From the NCBI GenBank assembly GCA_905187655.1, contig CAJJIV010000039.1, positions 1 to 8,701 on the forward strand: a stretch of DNA of 8,701 nt, given 5' to 3'. This stretch comes from an uncultured Eubacteriales bacterium (lineage in GTDB: Bacteria > Bacillota > Clostridia > Christensenellales > UBA1242). The position numbers and the translations under genes are program-made. Of the stretch, positions 1 through 5,538 are shown piece after piece. The notes under the pieces were generated by a model. It ran no database searches. It was not told the origin of the DNA and was given only the letters and a program-made list of their open reading frames with translations. How positions within the stretch are numbered: the stretch's first letter is position 1; every line of letters begins with the position of its first letter.

Positions 1-21
1 ATAAATTTTTTAACAATTAAA

Positions 22-110
22 ATTATACGCACTTAAAATTAGGTACAAAATTTGCCAAATTTGACACAAATACTAATTAGCGAACAAACTATCAACAAGC
101 AATTATACCA
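22..110 (-). promoter_or_regulatory. Candidate minus-strand promoter(s) for a gene beyond the left edge
   Basis: Two TATAAT hexamers occur on the minus strand just beyond the terminator of the 180-764 gene. One lies at 107-102 and is preceded by TGG (110-108), giving an extended -10 (TGGTATAAT) without a clear -35. The other lies at 27-22, with a weak TTTGTA at 49-44 and a 16-bp spacer. No ATG is found on the minus strand to the left of them inside the window, so any gene they serve starts outside it. The A/T richness makes chance matches likely. Apart from these, 1-146 shows no coding potential and no clear structure. Confidence 0.3.
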
Positions 111-146
111 CCACCAAGCGCAACAAATTTAAAAATAAAATAAAAA

Positions 147-174
147 CAATTACAAGAAATTATTCTTGTAATTG
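147..174 (-). terminator. Intrinsic terminator of the 180-764 gene
   Basis: This is a perfect 12-bp stem (147-158 with 163-174) and a 4-nt loop. On the minus strand it is followed immediately by a U-rich run (146 down to about 128, TTTTTATTTTATTTTT). It begins about 5 nt after the TAA stop of the 180-764 gene. The plus-strand side lacks an immediate U-run, so it should act mainly on leftward transcription. Confidence 0.85.
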
Positions 175-179
175 CTCGG

Positions 180-764
180 TTATTGTTTTTCATTTTTATT
201 GTTTTCATATAATTCTTCAAGCTTTTTAGAATCACTTGAATAATGTTTAACTACAAAATACTTTAACACATCTACAAAAGACTTTTGTCTATACAGTCTA
301 CCAAGTAAAACATCAAAGTTATCTATACTTTCTGTATCATATGCCAAATAAAAACCATCATCAAAATTTTTAGAATATTTTTTCAAATCATCTTCATCCC
401 ATTCTTGAACTGAATCTGATGCAAAAAATTCTTCCCGATCAATCAGAGTTGTTAAAAGTTTATTTGCCAAATCTTTCCTGTTTGCTCGCATTTCTTTATA
501 TTGTTTTCGCAAATCATTATACACCAACAAACCACAAGCCACAGCGGGTTGAGCAAGCAAAAAATACAATGGCTCATTTTTTACAATTGAAGTTATAACA
601 CAACCAGCAGATATTCCCGCTTCAATAGCAAGGCTTACACACCCCATTTTAAACTTTGAAGCTTCTTTACTATTTAAGTACATAGACAGTGCAAAATCTT
701 TGTCAGTTCCAAGCATATGCACCAATTTAAAAGAAGCTTTATCAATATATTCATCGTAATCCAT
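180..764 (-). CDS. Hypothetical protein with a two-helix membrane hairpin (194 aa)
   Basis: I do not recognise the family. The ATG at 764 is preceded by a good ribosome binding site (GAGGT at 777-773, 8-nt gap), and there is a near-consensus promoter further upstream, so the gene is very probably real. The N-terminal 40 residues are soluble and charged. Two hydrophobic segments follow, at about 41-61 (containing CVSLAIEAGISAGCVITSIV) and 66-83, separated by only a few residues (KNEP). Basic residues flank both outer sides (KFK before, LRKQYKEMRANRK after), which predicts a membrane hairpin with both termini in the cytoplasm. The C-terminal 110 residues are acidic and probably helical, with clusters such as EWDEDD and a charged Asn/Lys/Glu tail. 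No catalytic motif is visible. It lies 60 bp downstream of the transglycosylase on the same strand and ends at a strong terminator. Function is unknown. Confidence 0.85.
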   Translation of the reverse strand: MDYDEYIDKASFKLVHMLGTDKDFALSMYLNSKEASKFKMGCVSLAIEAGISAGCVITSIVKNEPLYFLLAQPAVACGLLVYNDLRKQYKEMRANRKDLANKLLTTLIDREEFFASDSVQEWDEDDLKKYSKNFDDGFYLAYDTESIDNFDVLLGRLYRQKSFVDVLKYFVVKHYSSDSKKLEELYENNKNEKQ

Positions 765-772
765 AATTATTT

Positions 773-777
773 ACCTC
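773..777 (-). promoter_or_regulatory. Ribosome binding site of the 180-764 gene
   Basis: GAGGT on the minus strand sits 8 nt before the ATG at 764-762. It fixes that ATG as the start. Confidence 0.75.
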
Positions 778-787
778 ATCTTTTGTT

Positions 788-816
788 ATTGTAACATAAC
801 GAAACTTAATTTTCAA
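788..816 (-). promoter_or_regulatory. Housekeeping-sigma promoter for the 180-764 gene
   Basis: On the minus strand there is a -35 TTGAAA (816-811), a spacer of exactly 17 bp, and a -10 TACAAT (793-788). A TGT directly before the hexamer makes it an extended -10. The predicted transcription start is near 781, giving a leader of under 20 nt with the GAGGT ribosome binding site inside it. The promoter lies just after the transglycosylase stop codon, so the 180-764 gene can be expressed independently. No terminator separates the two genes, so read-through from upstream is also possible. Confidence 0.75.
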
Positions 817-824
817 TACATCTG

Positions 825-1355
825 TCAAATTAGATACTCGTAAACTTGCCTATCTCTATTTACTTTATTAATATAATTTTGTGTTTCTTTAATTTCAATT
901 TTATCTTTATCAAAAGTTCCATTATTTTCATTAATAAAATTCAAATAAACTCCTTCGCCCGCATTGTAACAAAACAGAACATCATTGACTTCGTTATATT
1001 TACAAAATAAATAGTGCAAATAATAAATTCCATATTTAATATTTGTTTCTTCATTAAATAAACTTTTCTTGTCAAAAGCTTCTCCAAGGGTACTTGCCAC
1101 AAACTCTGCAGTTGTTGGCATTAATTGCATTAAACCAACTGCCCCCTTTTTTGATACCGCTGATTTATCAAACCTACTTTCTGTATTTATAATCGCCAAA
1201 ACTAAACTTACATCAACCTCGTATTCCTTACCATATTTTTTTATTATAGGCATATAGTCAACAGGAAAAAATAGCTTAACATAGGCCGTTAAGGTTGCTA
1301 AACCAGATACTATTCCAATTAAAACCCAAACAACAATTCTGCAATTCTTTTTCAT
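825..1355 (-). CDS. Membrane-anchored lytic transglycosylase, SLT/GH23 type (176 aa)
   Basis: The predicted enzyme cleaves the MurNAc-GlcNAc bond of peptidoglycan without water, forming 1,6-anhydro-MurNAc. Numbered from the ATG at 1355, a basic start (MKKNCR) precedes a hydrophobic anchor at about 7-30, with no clear signal-peptidase site. The catalytic domain therefore probably stays tethered on the outer face. Family motifs appear in order: catalytic Glu59 in TESRFD, GLMQLMP at 74-80, NIKYGIYYL at about 105-113, YNAGEG at 130-135, and ETQNYINKV at 157-165. The protein is short, essentially anchor plus one SLT domain, and stops at TGA. A longer reading from GTG at 1364 is unlikely, because that GTG lies inside the AGGTG ribosome binding site (1366-1362), which is 6 nt from the ATG. 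The gene follows polA by 63 bp on the same strand, a neighbourhood I recall from Clostridia, usually with coaE between them. Translation may be restrained by the hairpin at 1359-1391. Confidence 0.92.
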   Translation of the reverse strand: MKKNCRIVVWVLIGIVSGLATLTAYVKLFFPVDYMPIIKKYGKEYEVDVSLVLAIINTESRFDKSAVSKKGAVGLMQLMPTTAEFVASTLGEAFDKKSLFNEETNIKYGIYYLHYLFCKYNEVNDVLFCYNAGEGVYLNFINENNGTFDKDKIEIKETQNYINKVNRDRQVYEYLI

Positions 1356-1358
1356 AAA

Positions 1359-1391
1359 AAACACCTATTTTACTTAGTAAAATAAGTGTTT
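1359..1391 (-). promoter_or_regulatory. Hairpin sequestering the transglycosylase ribosome binding site
   Basis: In the minus-strand transcript, 1391-1377 pairs with 1373-1359 as a continuous 15-bp stem with a 3-nt loop (UAA). The only imperfection on DNA (1385/1365) becomes a G-U wobble in RNA. The ribosome binding site AGGUG (1366-1362) lies wholly in the 3' arm, and the start codon follows 3 nt after the stem. Us from the stem base and the next three positions form a six-U run, so it also resembles a weak, A/U-rich terminator behind polA. Structure and overlap are seen directly. The regulatory effect (translational masking, partial termination, or both) is inferred. Confidence 0.65.
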
Positions 1392-1418
1392 CCAATTTAC
1401 CTTCTTTTATTCTTAATA

Positions 1419-3950
1419 CTAATGCCCTTCGCTCCACCTATATGACACCGAAGAATCCACAACTAGCGGAACATCTAATTTATAGGCAGAAGCCATTTCG
1501 GTTTCTACGATCTTTCTAACCTCATCAACTTCTGTTAGTGGACAATCAACAATAAGTTCATCATGTACTTGCATAATAAGCCTTGCCTTATAACCACCAA
1601 TTGCCAACTTATTTTCAATATTAAGCATTGCAATTTTAATTATATCCGAAGCCGAACCTTGAACAGGCATATTTTGAGACGCTCGTTCAGCACCTTGCCG
1701 TACCATATAATTAGAACTATTAATATCTACCATTTTTCTCGTTCTACCAAGAAGTGTTGTTACCCGGCCAGTCTCTTTTGCATCGTTAATAGATTTCTCC
1801 ATATACGCTTTAACCTTTGGATGATTTAAATAATAAGTATCAATATATTTTTTTGCTTCAGAAACACTAATGTTTAAGTCCCTAGCCAACCCAAAATCAC
1901 TCATACCGTAGTTAATTCCAAAATTAACAACCTTGGCAAGTCTTCTCATTTCACCGGTAACAAGCTCAGGAGCAACATTAAAAATTTGACACGCCGTTTC
2001 AGTATGTATATCTTGTCCATTGTTAAAGCTATCAATAAGTTTTTCATCTCCACTTAAATGGGCCAAAATTCTTAATTCAATCTGAGAATAGTCGGCGTCA
2101 ATAAGCACATTGCTATCACTACTAGCAACAAACATACTTCTAATTTCACGATTTTCTTCATCTCTAATAGGAATATTTTGTAAATTAGGTTCAGAAGATG
2201 ACAATCGCCCGGTGGTGGTAAGAGTTTGGTTAAACGTAGTATGCACATACCCACTTTTATCCATATAATTAACAGTGCCCAAAATGGCCGTGTTTAACAA
2301 CTTAGATACTTTTCTGTATCTTATAATAAGCGGAATAAGAGGGTGTTTATCAACAAGCTTTTCAAGCGATTCAACTGCTGTAGATTTCTTTTTGGAACGC
2401 GCTAACTTTAGTTCATCATAAATAATTTCGCCAAGCTGTTTGGGAGAATTGATATTAAACTCTTTTCCAACCAAGTCATGAATTTCTTTAGTTAATCTTT
2501 CTATTTCAAGGTTGTATTTTTCTTTAAGTTCTTCAACTCTTTTAATATCAATTTTAAAACCTCGCTGTTCCATATTAAATAACACAATAGATAGTGGCAA
2601 CTCCAATTCAAAATATAATTTTTGCATGTTATATCTTTCAAGATTTTCAATTAAAACCACCCCAGAACTAATTAAACACAAGGCAGGGTTTACTCTAAGG
2701 AATTCATAATCATCAGTCAATTGTTCAAGTTCGGTAATTTTTTCACCACTACACAAATGCTTGGCTATCATGCAATCAAAAACATTTGATGATAAATTAA
2801 TGTTATAATTTAATAACATTTTTCTTTCACGTTTGCTATCAAACAGAACTTTTTTGATTTTGGCGTTTTCAATTATTGGTTTTAGTTTATTAAATACGTG
2901 ATGTATATACGTGTTGTCATTAACAATAAAATCATTCTCTGCATCAGAAAAATGATACTCCCCATTAAACTGCACAAAAGATAATTCTCGATTCTTTTCA
3001 ACTGTTTTAATAAAATCTTGTAAATTACTCTCTGATAGTTCTTTAGAAGATTTCACCAAAGACGCACCTTGAAAATTTTCCTCTTCATAGTCTTTAAACA
3101 ATTGTTTTTTATTAACAAGCGACATAAAATTATTTTCTTTAAAAAACTGCAAAACTTTATTATTAAAAGGAAAGTCGGTTTCAAAATCTTCTAGCTTAAC
3201 ATTTATATCTAATCCAGTATTAATTTTGGCAAGTTTATAACTCATATACACTTGTTCTTTGCTACTAACAAGTTTTTCTTTTAACGCACCTTTAATTCCT
3301 TCTATATTGTCATAAATTCCATCAAGAGTATGATACTTTTGAATCAAAGATAGCGCCGTTTTTTCACCAACGCCTTTTGCCCCAGGGATATTATCAGAAG
3401 TATCACCAGCAAGCGCCTTAACATAAACAAACTCATCTGGAGTTATTCCGTACTCTTCTTTTAAAACTTCAGTAGTCATCAGCCTAATGTCGCTAAGACC
3501 CTTTTTATTCAAATAAACTACCGTGCTATCATCAACCAGCTGAAAAGTGTCTCGGTCCCCAGTAATAATAACAGTGTCAACTGAAAACTTTTTGCATAAA
3601 GTTCCCAAAATATCATCACCTTCTAGCCCTTGTTGCTCAATATACTTAATCCCCATTAAATTAAGCATTTTTTTAAGCGGTTCTATTTGCATTCTCAGTT
3701 CATTAGGCATCGGCTTTCTAGTCGCTTTGTAATCTGCAAAAATATCATTTCTAAAAGTATGTTTAGATACATCAAAAGCAACCGCTAAATATTTAGGTTT
3801 ATATTCAGTAAAAATTTTTACAAGTTGATTAGCAAATCCATATAATGCATTTGTACAATCTCCCCTACTATTTTTCATGGTAACTGGCAGAGCAAAAAAT
3901 TCCCTATAAAAAATACTATTTCCATCAATCAAAAATAATTTGTCATTCAT
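1419..3950 (-). CDS. polA: DNA polymerase I with degenerate 3'-5' exonuclease (843 aa)
   Basis: Family A polymerase for Okazaki-fragment maturation and gap-filling repair. Numbering is from the ATG at 3950. Residues 1 to about 280 form the 5'-nuclease with its metal-binding acids: D9 in LIDGNS, E110/D112/D113 in GLEGDD, D132/D134 in TGDRD, and D183/D186 in GDTSDN, followed by the helix-hairpin-helix GAKGVGEKTA. Residues about 300-430 occupy the proofreading domain but lack the DxE, NxxxD and YxxxD catalytic signatures, so proofreading is predicted absent, as in Bacillus and Thermus enzymes. Residues about 440-843 form the polymerase: TTTGRLSSSEPNLQNIP; motif A DYSQIELR with catalytic D620; O-helix with R669, K673, F677 and Y681; and motif C QVHDE with D797/E798. 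Full-length. A TTG at 3980 would add 10 residues, but GGAGAA at 3966-3961 sits 10 nt before the ATG and makes it the better start. An unusual Asn680 lies in the O-helix. Confidence 0.97.
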   Translation of the reverse strand: MNDKLFLIDGNSIFYREFFALPVTMKNSRGDCTNALYGFANQLVKIFTEYKPKYLAVAFDVSKHTFRNDIFADYKATRKPMPNELRMQIEPLKKMLNLMGIKYIEQQGLEGDDILGTLCKKFSVDTVIITGDRDTFQLVDDSTVVYLNKKGLSDIRLMTTEVLKEEYGITPDEFVYVKALAGDTSDNIPGAKGVGEKTALSLIQKYHTLDGIYDNIEGIKGALKEKLVSSKEQVYMSYKLAKINTGLDINVKLEDFETDFPFNNKVLQFFKENNFMSLVNKKQLFKDYEEENFQGASLVKSSKELSESNLQDFIKTVEKNRELSFVQFNGEYHFSDAENDFIVNDNTYIHHVFNKLKPIIENAKIKKVLFDSKRERKMLLNYNINLSSNVFDCMIAKHLCSGEKITELEQLTDDYEFLRVNPALCLISSGVVLIENLERYNMQKLYFELELPLSIVLFNMEQRGFKIDIKRVEELKEKYNLEIERLTKEIHDLVGKEFNINSPKQLGEIIYDELKLARSKKKSTAVESLEKLVDKHPLIPLIIRYRKVSKLLNTAILGTVNYMDKSGYVHTTFNQTLTTTGRLSSSEPNLQNIPIRDEENREIRSMFVASSDSNVLIDADYSQIELRILAHLSGDEKLIDSFNNGQDIHTETACQIFNVAPELVTGEMRRLAKVVNFGINYGMSDFGLARDLNISVSEAKKYIDTYYLNHPKVKAYMEKSINDAKETGRVTTLLGRTRKMVDINSSNYMVRQGAERASQNMPVQGSASDIIKIAMLNIENKLAIGGYKARLIMQVHDELIVDCPLTEVDEVRKIVETEMASAYKLDVPLVVDSSVSYRWSEGH

Positions 3951-3960
3951 AACTATATTC

Positions 3961-3966
3961 TTCTCC
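3961..3966 (-). promoter_or_regulatory. Ribosome binding site of polA
   Basis: GGAGAA on the minus strand is 10 nt before the ATG at 3950-3948. It lies inside the extension that would be translated from the upstream TTG at 3980, which argues against that TTG as the start. Confidence 0.7.
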
Positions 3967-3982
3967 ACAAATTTGGTCAATC

Positions 3983-4040
3983 ACTAAATTTAGTATACCA
4001 CAAATTGTTAACAAATAAAAACTAAATTGATTAATCAATT
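3983..4040. repeat. Palindrome and direct-repeat cluster between divergent genes
   Basis: Three perfect palindromes fall in this stretch: ACTAAATTTAGT (3983-3994), TTGTTAACAA (4005-4014) and AATTGATTAATCAATT (4025-4040). A direct repeat CCACAAATT occurs at 3965-3973 and 3998-4006, offset 33 bp, close to three helical turns. The first palindrome overlaps the polA -10 region and the last overlaps the -35 of the plus-strand gene. These are possible operator sites for a dimeric regulator, but short A/T palindromes are common at this base composition, so function is unproven. Confidence 0.4.
3992..4000 (-). promoter_or_regulatory. Extended -10 promoter for polA
   Basis: On the minus strand TATACT (3997-3992) is directly preceded by TGG (4000-3998), forming the extended -10 TGGTATACT. 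No good -35 exists at the normal distance, which extended -10 promoters tolerate. The predicted start near 3985 gives a leader of about 35 nt before the ATG at 3950. Confidence 0.55.
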
Positions 4041-4067
4041 GCAGTATGACAATAATTGGGGTATAAT
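4039..4067 (+). promoter_or_regulatory. Promoter of the glycosyltransferase gene
   Basis: A perfect -10 TATAAT (4062-4067) lies 17 bp after a partial -35 TTGCAG (4039-4044). The transcription start should be near 4074, giving a leader of about 25 nt that carries the AAGGTG ribosome binding site. The -35 overlaps the end of the palindrome at 4025-4040. Confidence 0.65.
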
Positions 4068-4085
4068 ATAAAATAGAACTTACAA

Positions 4086-4091
4086 AAGGTG
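4086..4091 (+). promoter_or_regulatory. Ribosome binding site that decides a TTG start
   Basis: AAGGTG is 6 nt before the TTG at 4098-4100. The GTG at 4089 that would lengthen the frame is part of this site and has no ribosome binding site of its own. The arrangement (AGGTG, 6 nt, start) matches that of the transglycosylase. Confidence 0.7.
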
Positions 4092-4097
4092 AAAATC

Positions 4098-5492
4098 TTG
4101 AAAAAATATTTAATATACACTATTACCGCTGGCGAAGGCCACAACTCCATTGCTAAAAGTTTAAAAGAAAAGTTGGAGCAAAACCCAGATAACAAAGTTA
4201 AAGTTATAGATATTTTTAAGGCATACGGCAAGCCAACTAAATCATCATTTATAAATGATGGTTACCTTAGTGCTTGCAAATTTACTTTGCCAATATACAA
4301 TTTAATATTTCGCAACTTACAACAAAAATCACCTGAAGACCGAAATAAAAGAATTGCCCAAAATTGGATAGACTACGAAACTCCACAAATGCTAAAAGAC
4401 ATATATTCTTTCAAACCAGATTGTATTATCGGCACACATTTTTATGTAGGAATTGCCATAACAAATCTTAAAAAACTTTACCCAATTCCAGCAAAATCGG
4501 TAGTTATTTTAACCGACTACACCGTACACCCATTTTGGGAATGTGGAACAAATATTGATTACCTAATCACCCCAACAAACATTTTAGACAATCAATTAAT
4601 ATTTAAAGGTTACACTGAACGGCAATTGCTACCACTAGGAATTCCTGTACGAGAATCCTTTACAACACCATTAACAAAAGCGGAAGCCAGAAAAAAATTG
4701 GGTTTAGATGAAAATTTATTCACTTGCTTAATTATTCTTGGTGGAGGTGGCATTGGTGGCGGAGATAAGTATGTAAAAAAACTTTTAAAAATTAATCGTT
4801 CGTTCCAAATTATTGTTGTTAACGGACACGACACTGCTGGTTACAAAAAAATTGAACAAATAATTGAAAAGAACAAAAAAAACATACCAATATTAAACCT
4901 TGGCTTTATAAACTATGTTTCAACCACAATGTTTGCTTCTGACTGCATTATTGGAAAGTGCGGGTGCTTAACCGTTAACGAAGCATTAAATGCAAATCGT
5001 GTATTAATCTCTTCATCAACTTTAGCTCAACAAGAATATGATAATTTGCTGTTTTTAACTACCAACAATGCAAGTATAAAGCTAGACAAAGACATCAAAA
5101 TTGAATATGTTATTCCTCTTTTAATAGACAACCCAAGTATACTCAAAAAAATGGAAGAAAGCATTAAACAAATACGGAAGCCAAATGCTCTAACTGACAT
5201 AATTAATCTTGTAGAAAGTTTTGACAATGTTAATTATGACTTAAACATCATTACTGAAAAAAATAACGAGATTCGCCAAGAGCTTAAAAAAATAATGAAA
5301 CAAGAAAATGAAACCATCAACAAAAAACGAAGGGCAACAAGAAAAGAGAACCGTAAACTTCCAAAAACAATAAAACAAGAAAAGAAGCAGAAAAAAAGGC
5401 AAGAAGTAACTTACAACAAAGCACTTAAAGAAGCAATTAAAAAATCCAAAAGTATAACTTATGCCGAGCACTTCCTAGACAAGGCAACCTAA
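4098..5492 (+). CDS. MGDG-synthase/UgtP-like glycosyltransferase with basic C-terminal tail (464 aa)
   Basis: Predicted GT-B (family 28) glycosyltransferase, probably moving a sugar from a UDP-sugar to a membrane lipid such as diacylglycerol on the inner face. Numbering is from the TTG at 4098. An N-terminal MGDG-synthase domain holds TAGEGHNSIAKSL at about 10-22 (the GxGH acceptor-side motif), GTHFYVG near 112, and LTDYTVHPFWE at about 138-148. The C-terminal nucleotide-sugar domain holds LGGGGIGGG at 214-222, VVNGHD near 240, and KCGCLTVNEAL at 287-297, then QQEYDN near 312. The motif that usually reads KPGGLTxxE has Cys in place of Pro and of the second Gly, while Lys and Glu are kept. UgtP-type enzymes are about 380-400 residues. 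Here about 75 extra residues, very rich in Lys, Arg and Glu and probably helical, follow position 382, perhaps for membrane contact. The donor and acceptor cannot be named from sequence. Transcribed alone, divergent from polA, ending at a strong hairpin. Confidence 0.85.
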   Translation: MKKYLIYTITAGEGHNSIAKSLKEKLEQNPDNKVKVIDIFKAYGKPTKSSFINDGYLSACKFTLPIYNLIFRNLQQKSPEDRNKRIAQNWIDYETPQMLKDIYSFKPDCIIGTHFYVGIAITNLKKLYPIPAKSVVILTDYTVHPFWECGTNIDYLITPTNILDNQLIFKGYTERQLLPLGIPVRESFTTPLTKAEARKKLGLDENLFTCLIILGGGGIGGGDKYVKKLLKINRSFQIIVVNGHDTAGYKKIEQIIEKNKKNIPILNLGFINYVSTTMFASDCIIGKCGCLTVNEALNANRVLISSSTLAQQEYDNLLFLTTNNASIKLDKDIKIEYVIPLLIDNPSILKKMEESIKQIRKPNALTDIINLVESFDNVNYDLNIITEKNNEIRQELKKIMKQENETINKKRRATRKENRKLPKTIKQEKKQKKRQEVTYNKALKEAIKKSKSITYAEHFLDKAT

Positions 5493-5496
5493 AACA

Positions 5497-5527
5497 AAAC
5501 AGCACACATTTAATTTGTGTGCTGTTT
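5497..5527. terminator. Bidirectional terminator between convergent genes
   Basis: This is a perfect 12-bp stem (5497-5508 with 5516-5527) containing the G/C-bearing core CAGCACACA, with a 7-nt loop. On the plus strand it is followed by GTTTTTTATTTTTATT, ending the glycosyltransferase transcript 4 nt after its stop. On the minus strand it is followed by TGTTTTAGG, a weaker U-run, 11 nt after the stop of the 5539-8661 gene. It therefore should serve both converging genes, more efficiently in the plus direction. Confidence 0.88.
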
Positions 5528-5538
5528 GTTTTTTATTT

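Noticed and set aside
61..90. Plus-strand TTGACA at 61-66 as a rightward promoter.
   Set aside because: No acceptable -10 lies 16-18 bp downstream, and the next plus-strand gene does not begin until 4098.
785..800. Inverted repeat GTTAT...ATAAC downstream of the transglycosylase as a terminator.
   Set aside because: The stem is only about 5 A/T-rich pairs with no following U-run, and it coincides with the -10 region of the next gene's promoter.
3978..3980. TTG at 3980 as the polA start (853 aa).
   Set aside because: The extra ten residues do not resemble Pol I N-termini, which begin close to the LIDGNS motif, and the ribosome binding site lies downstream of this TTG.
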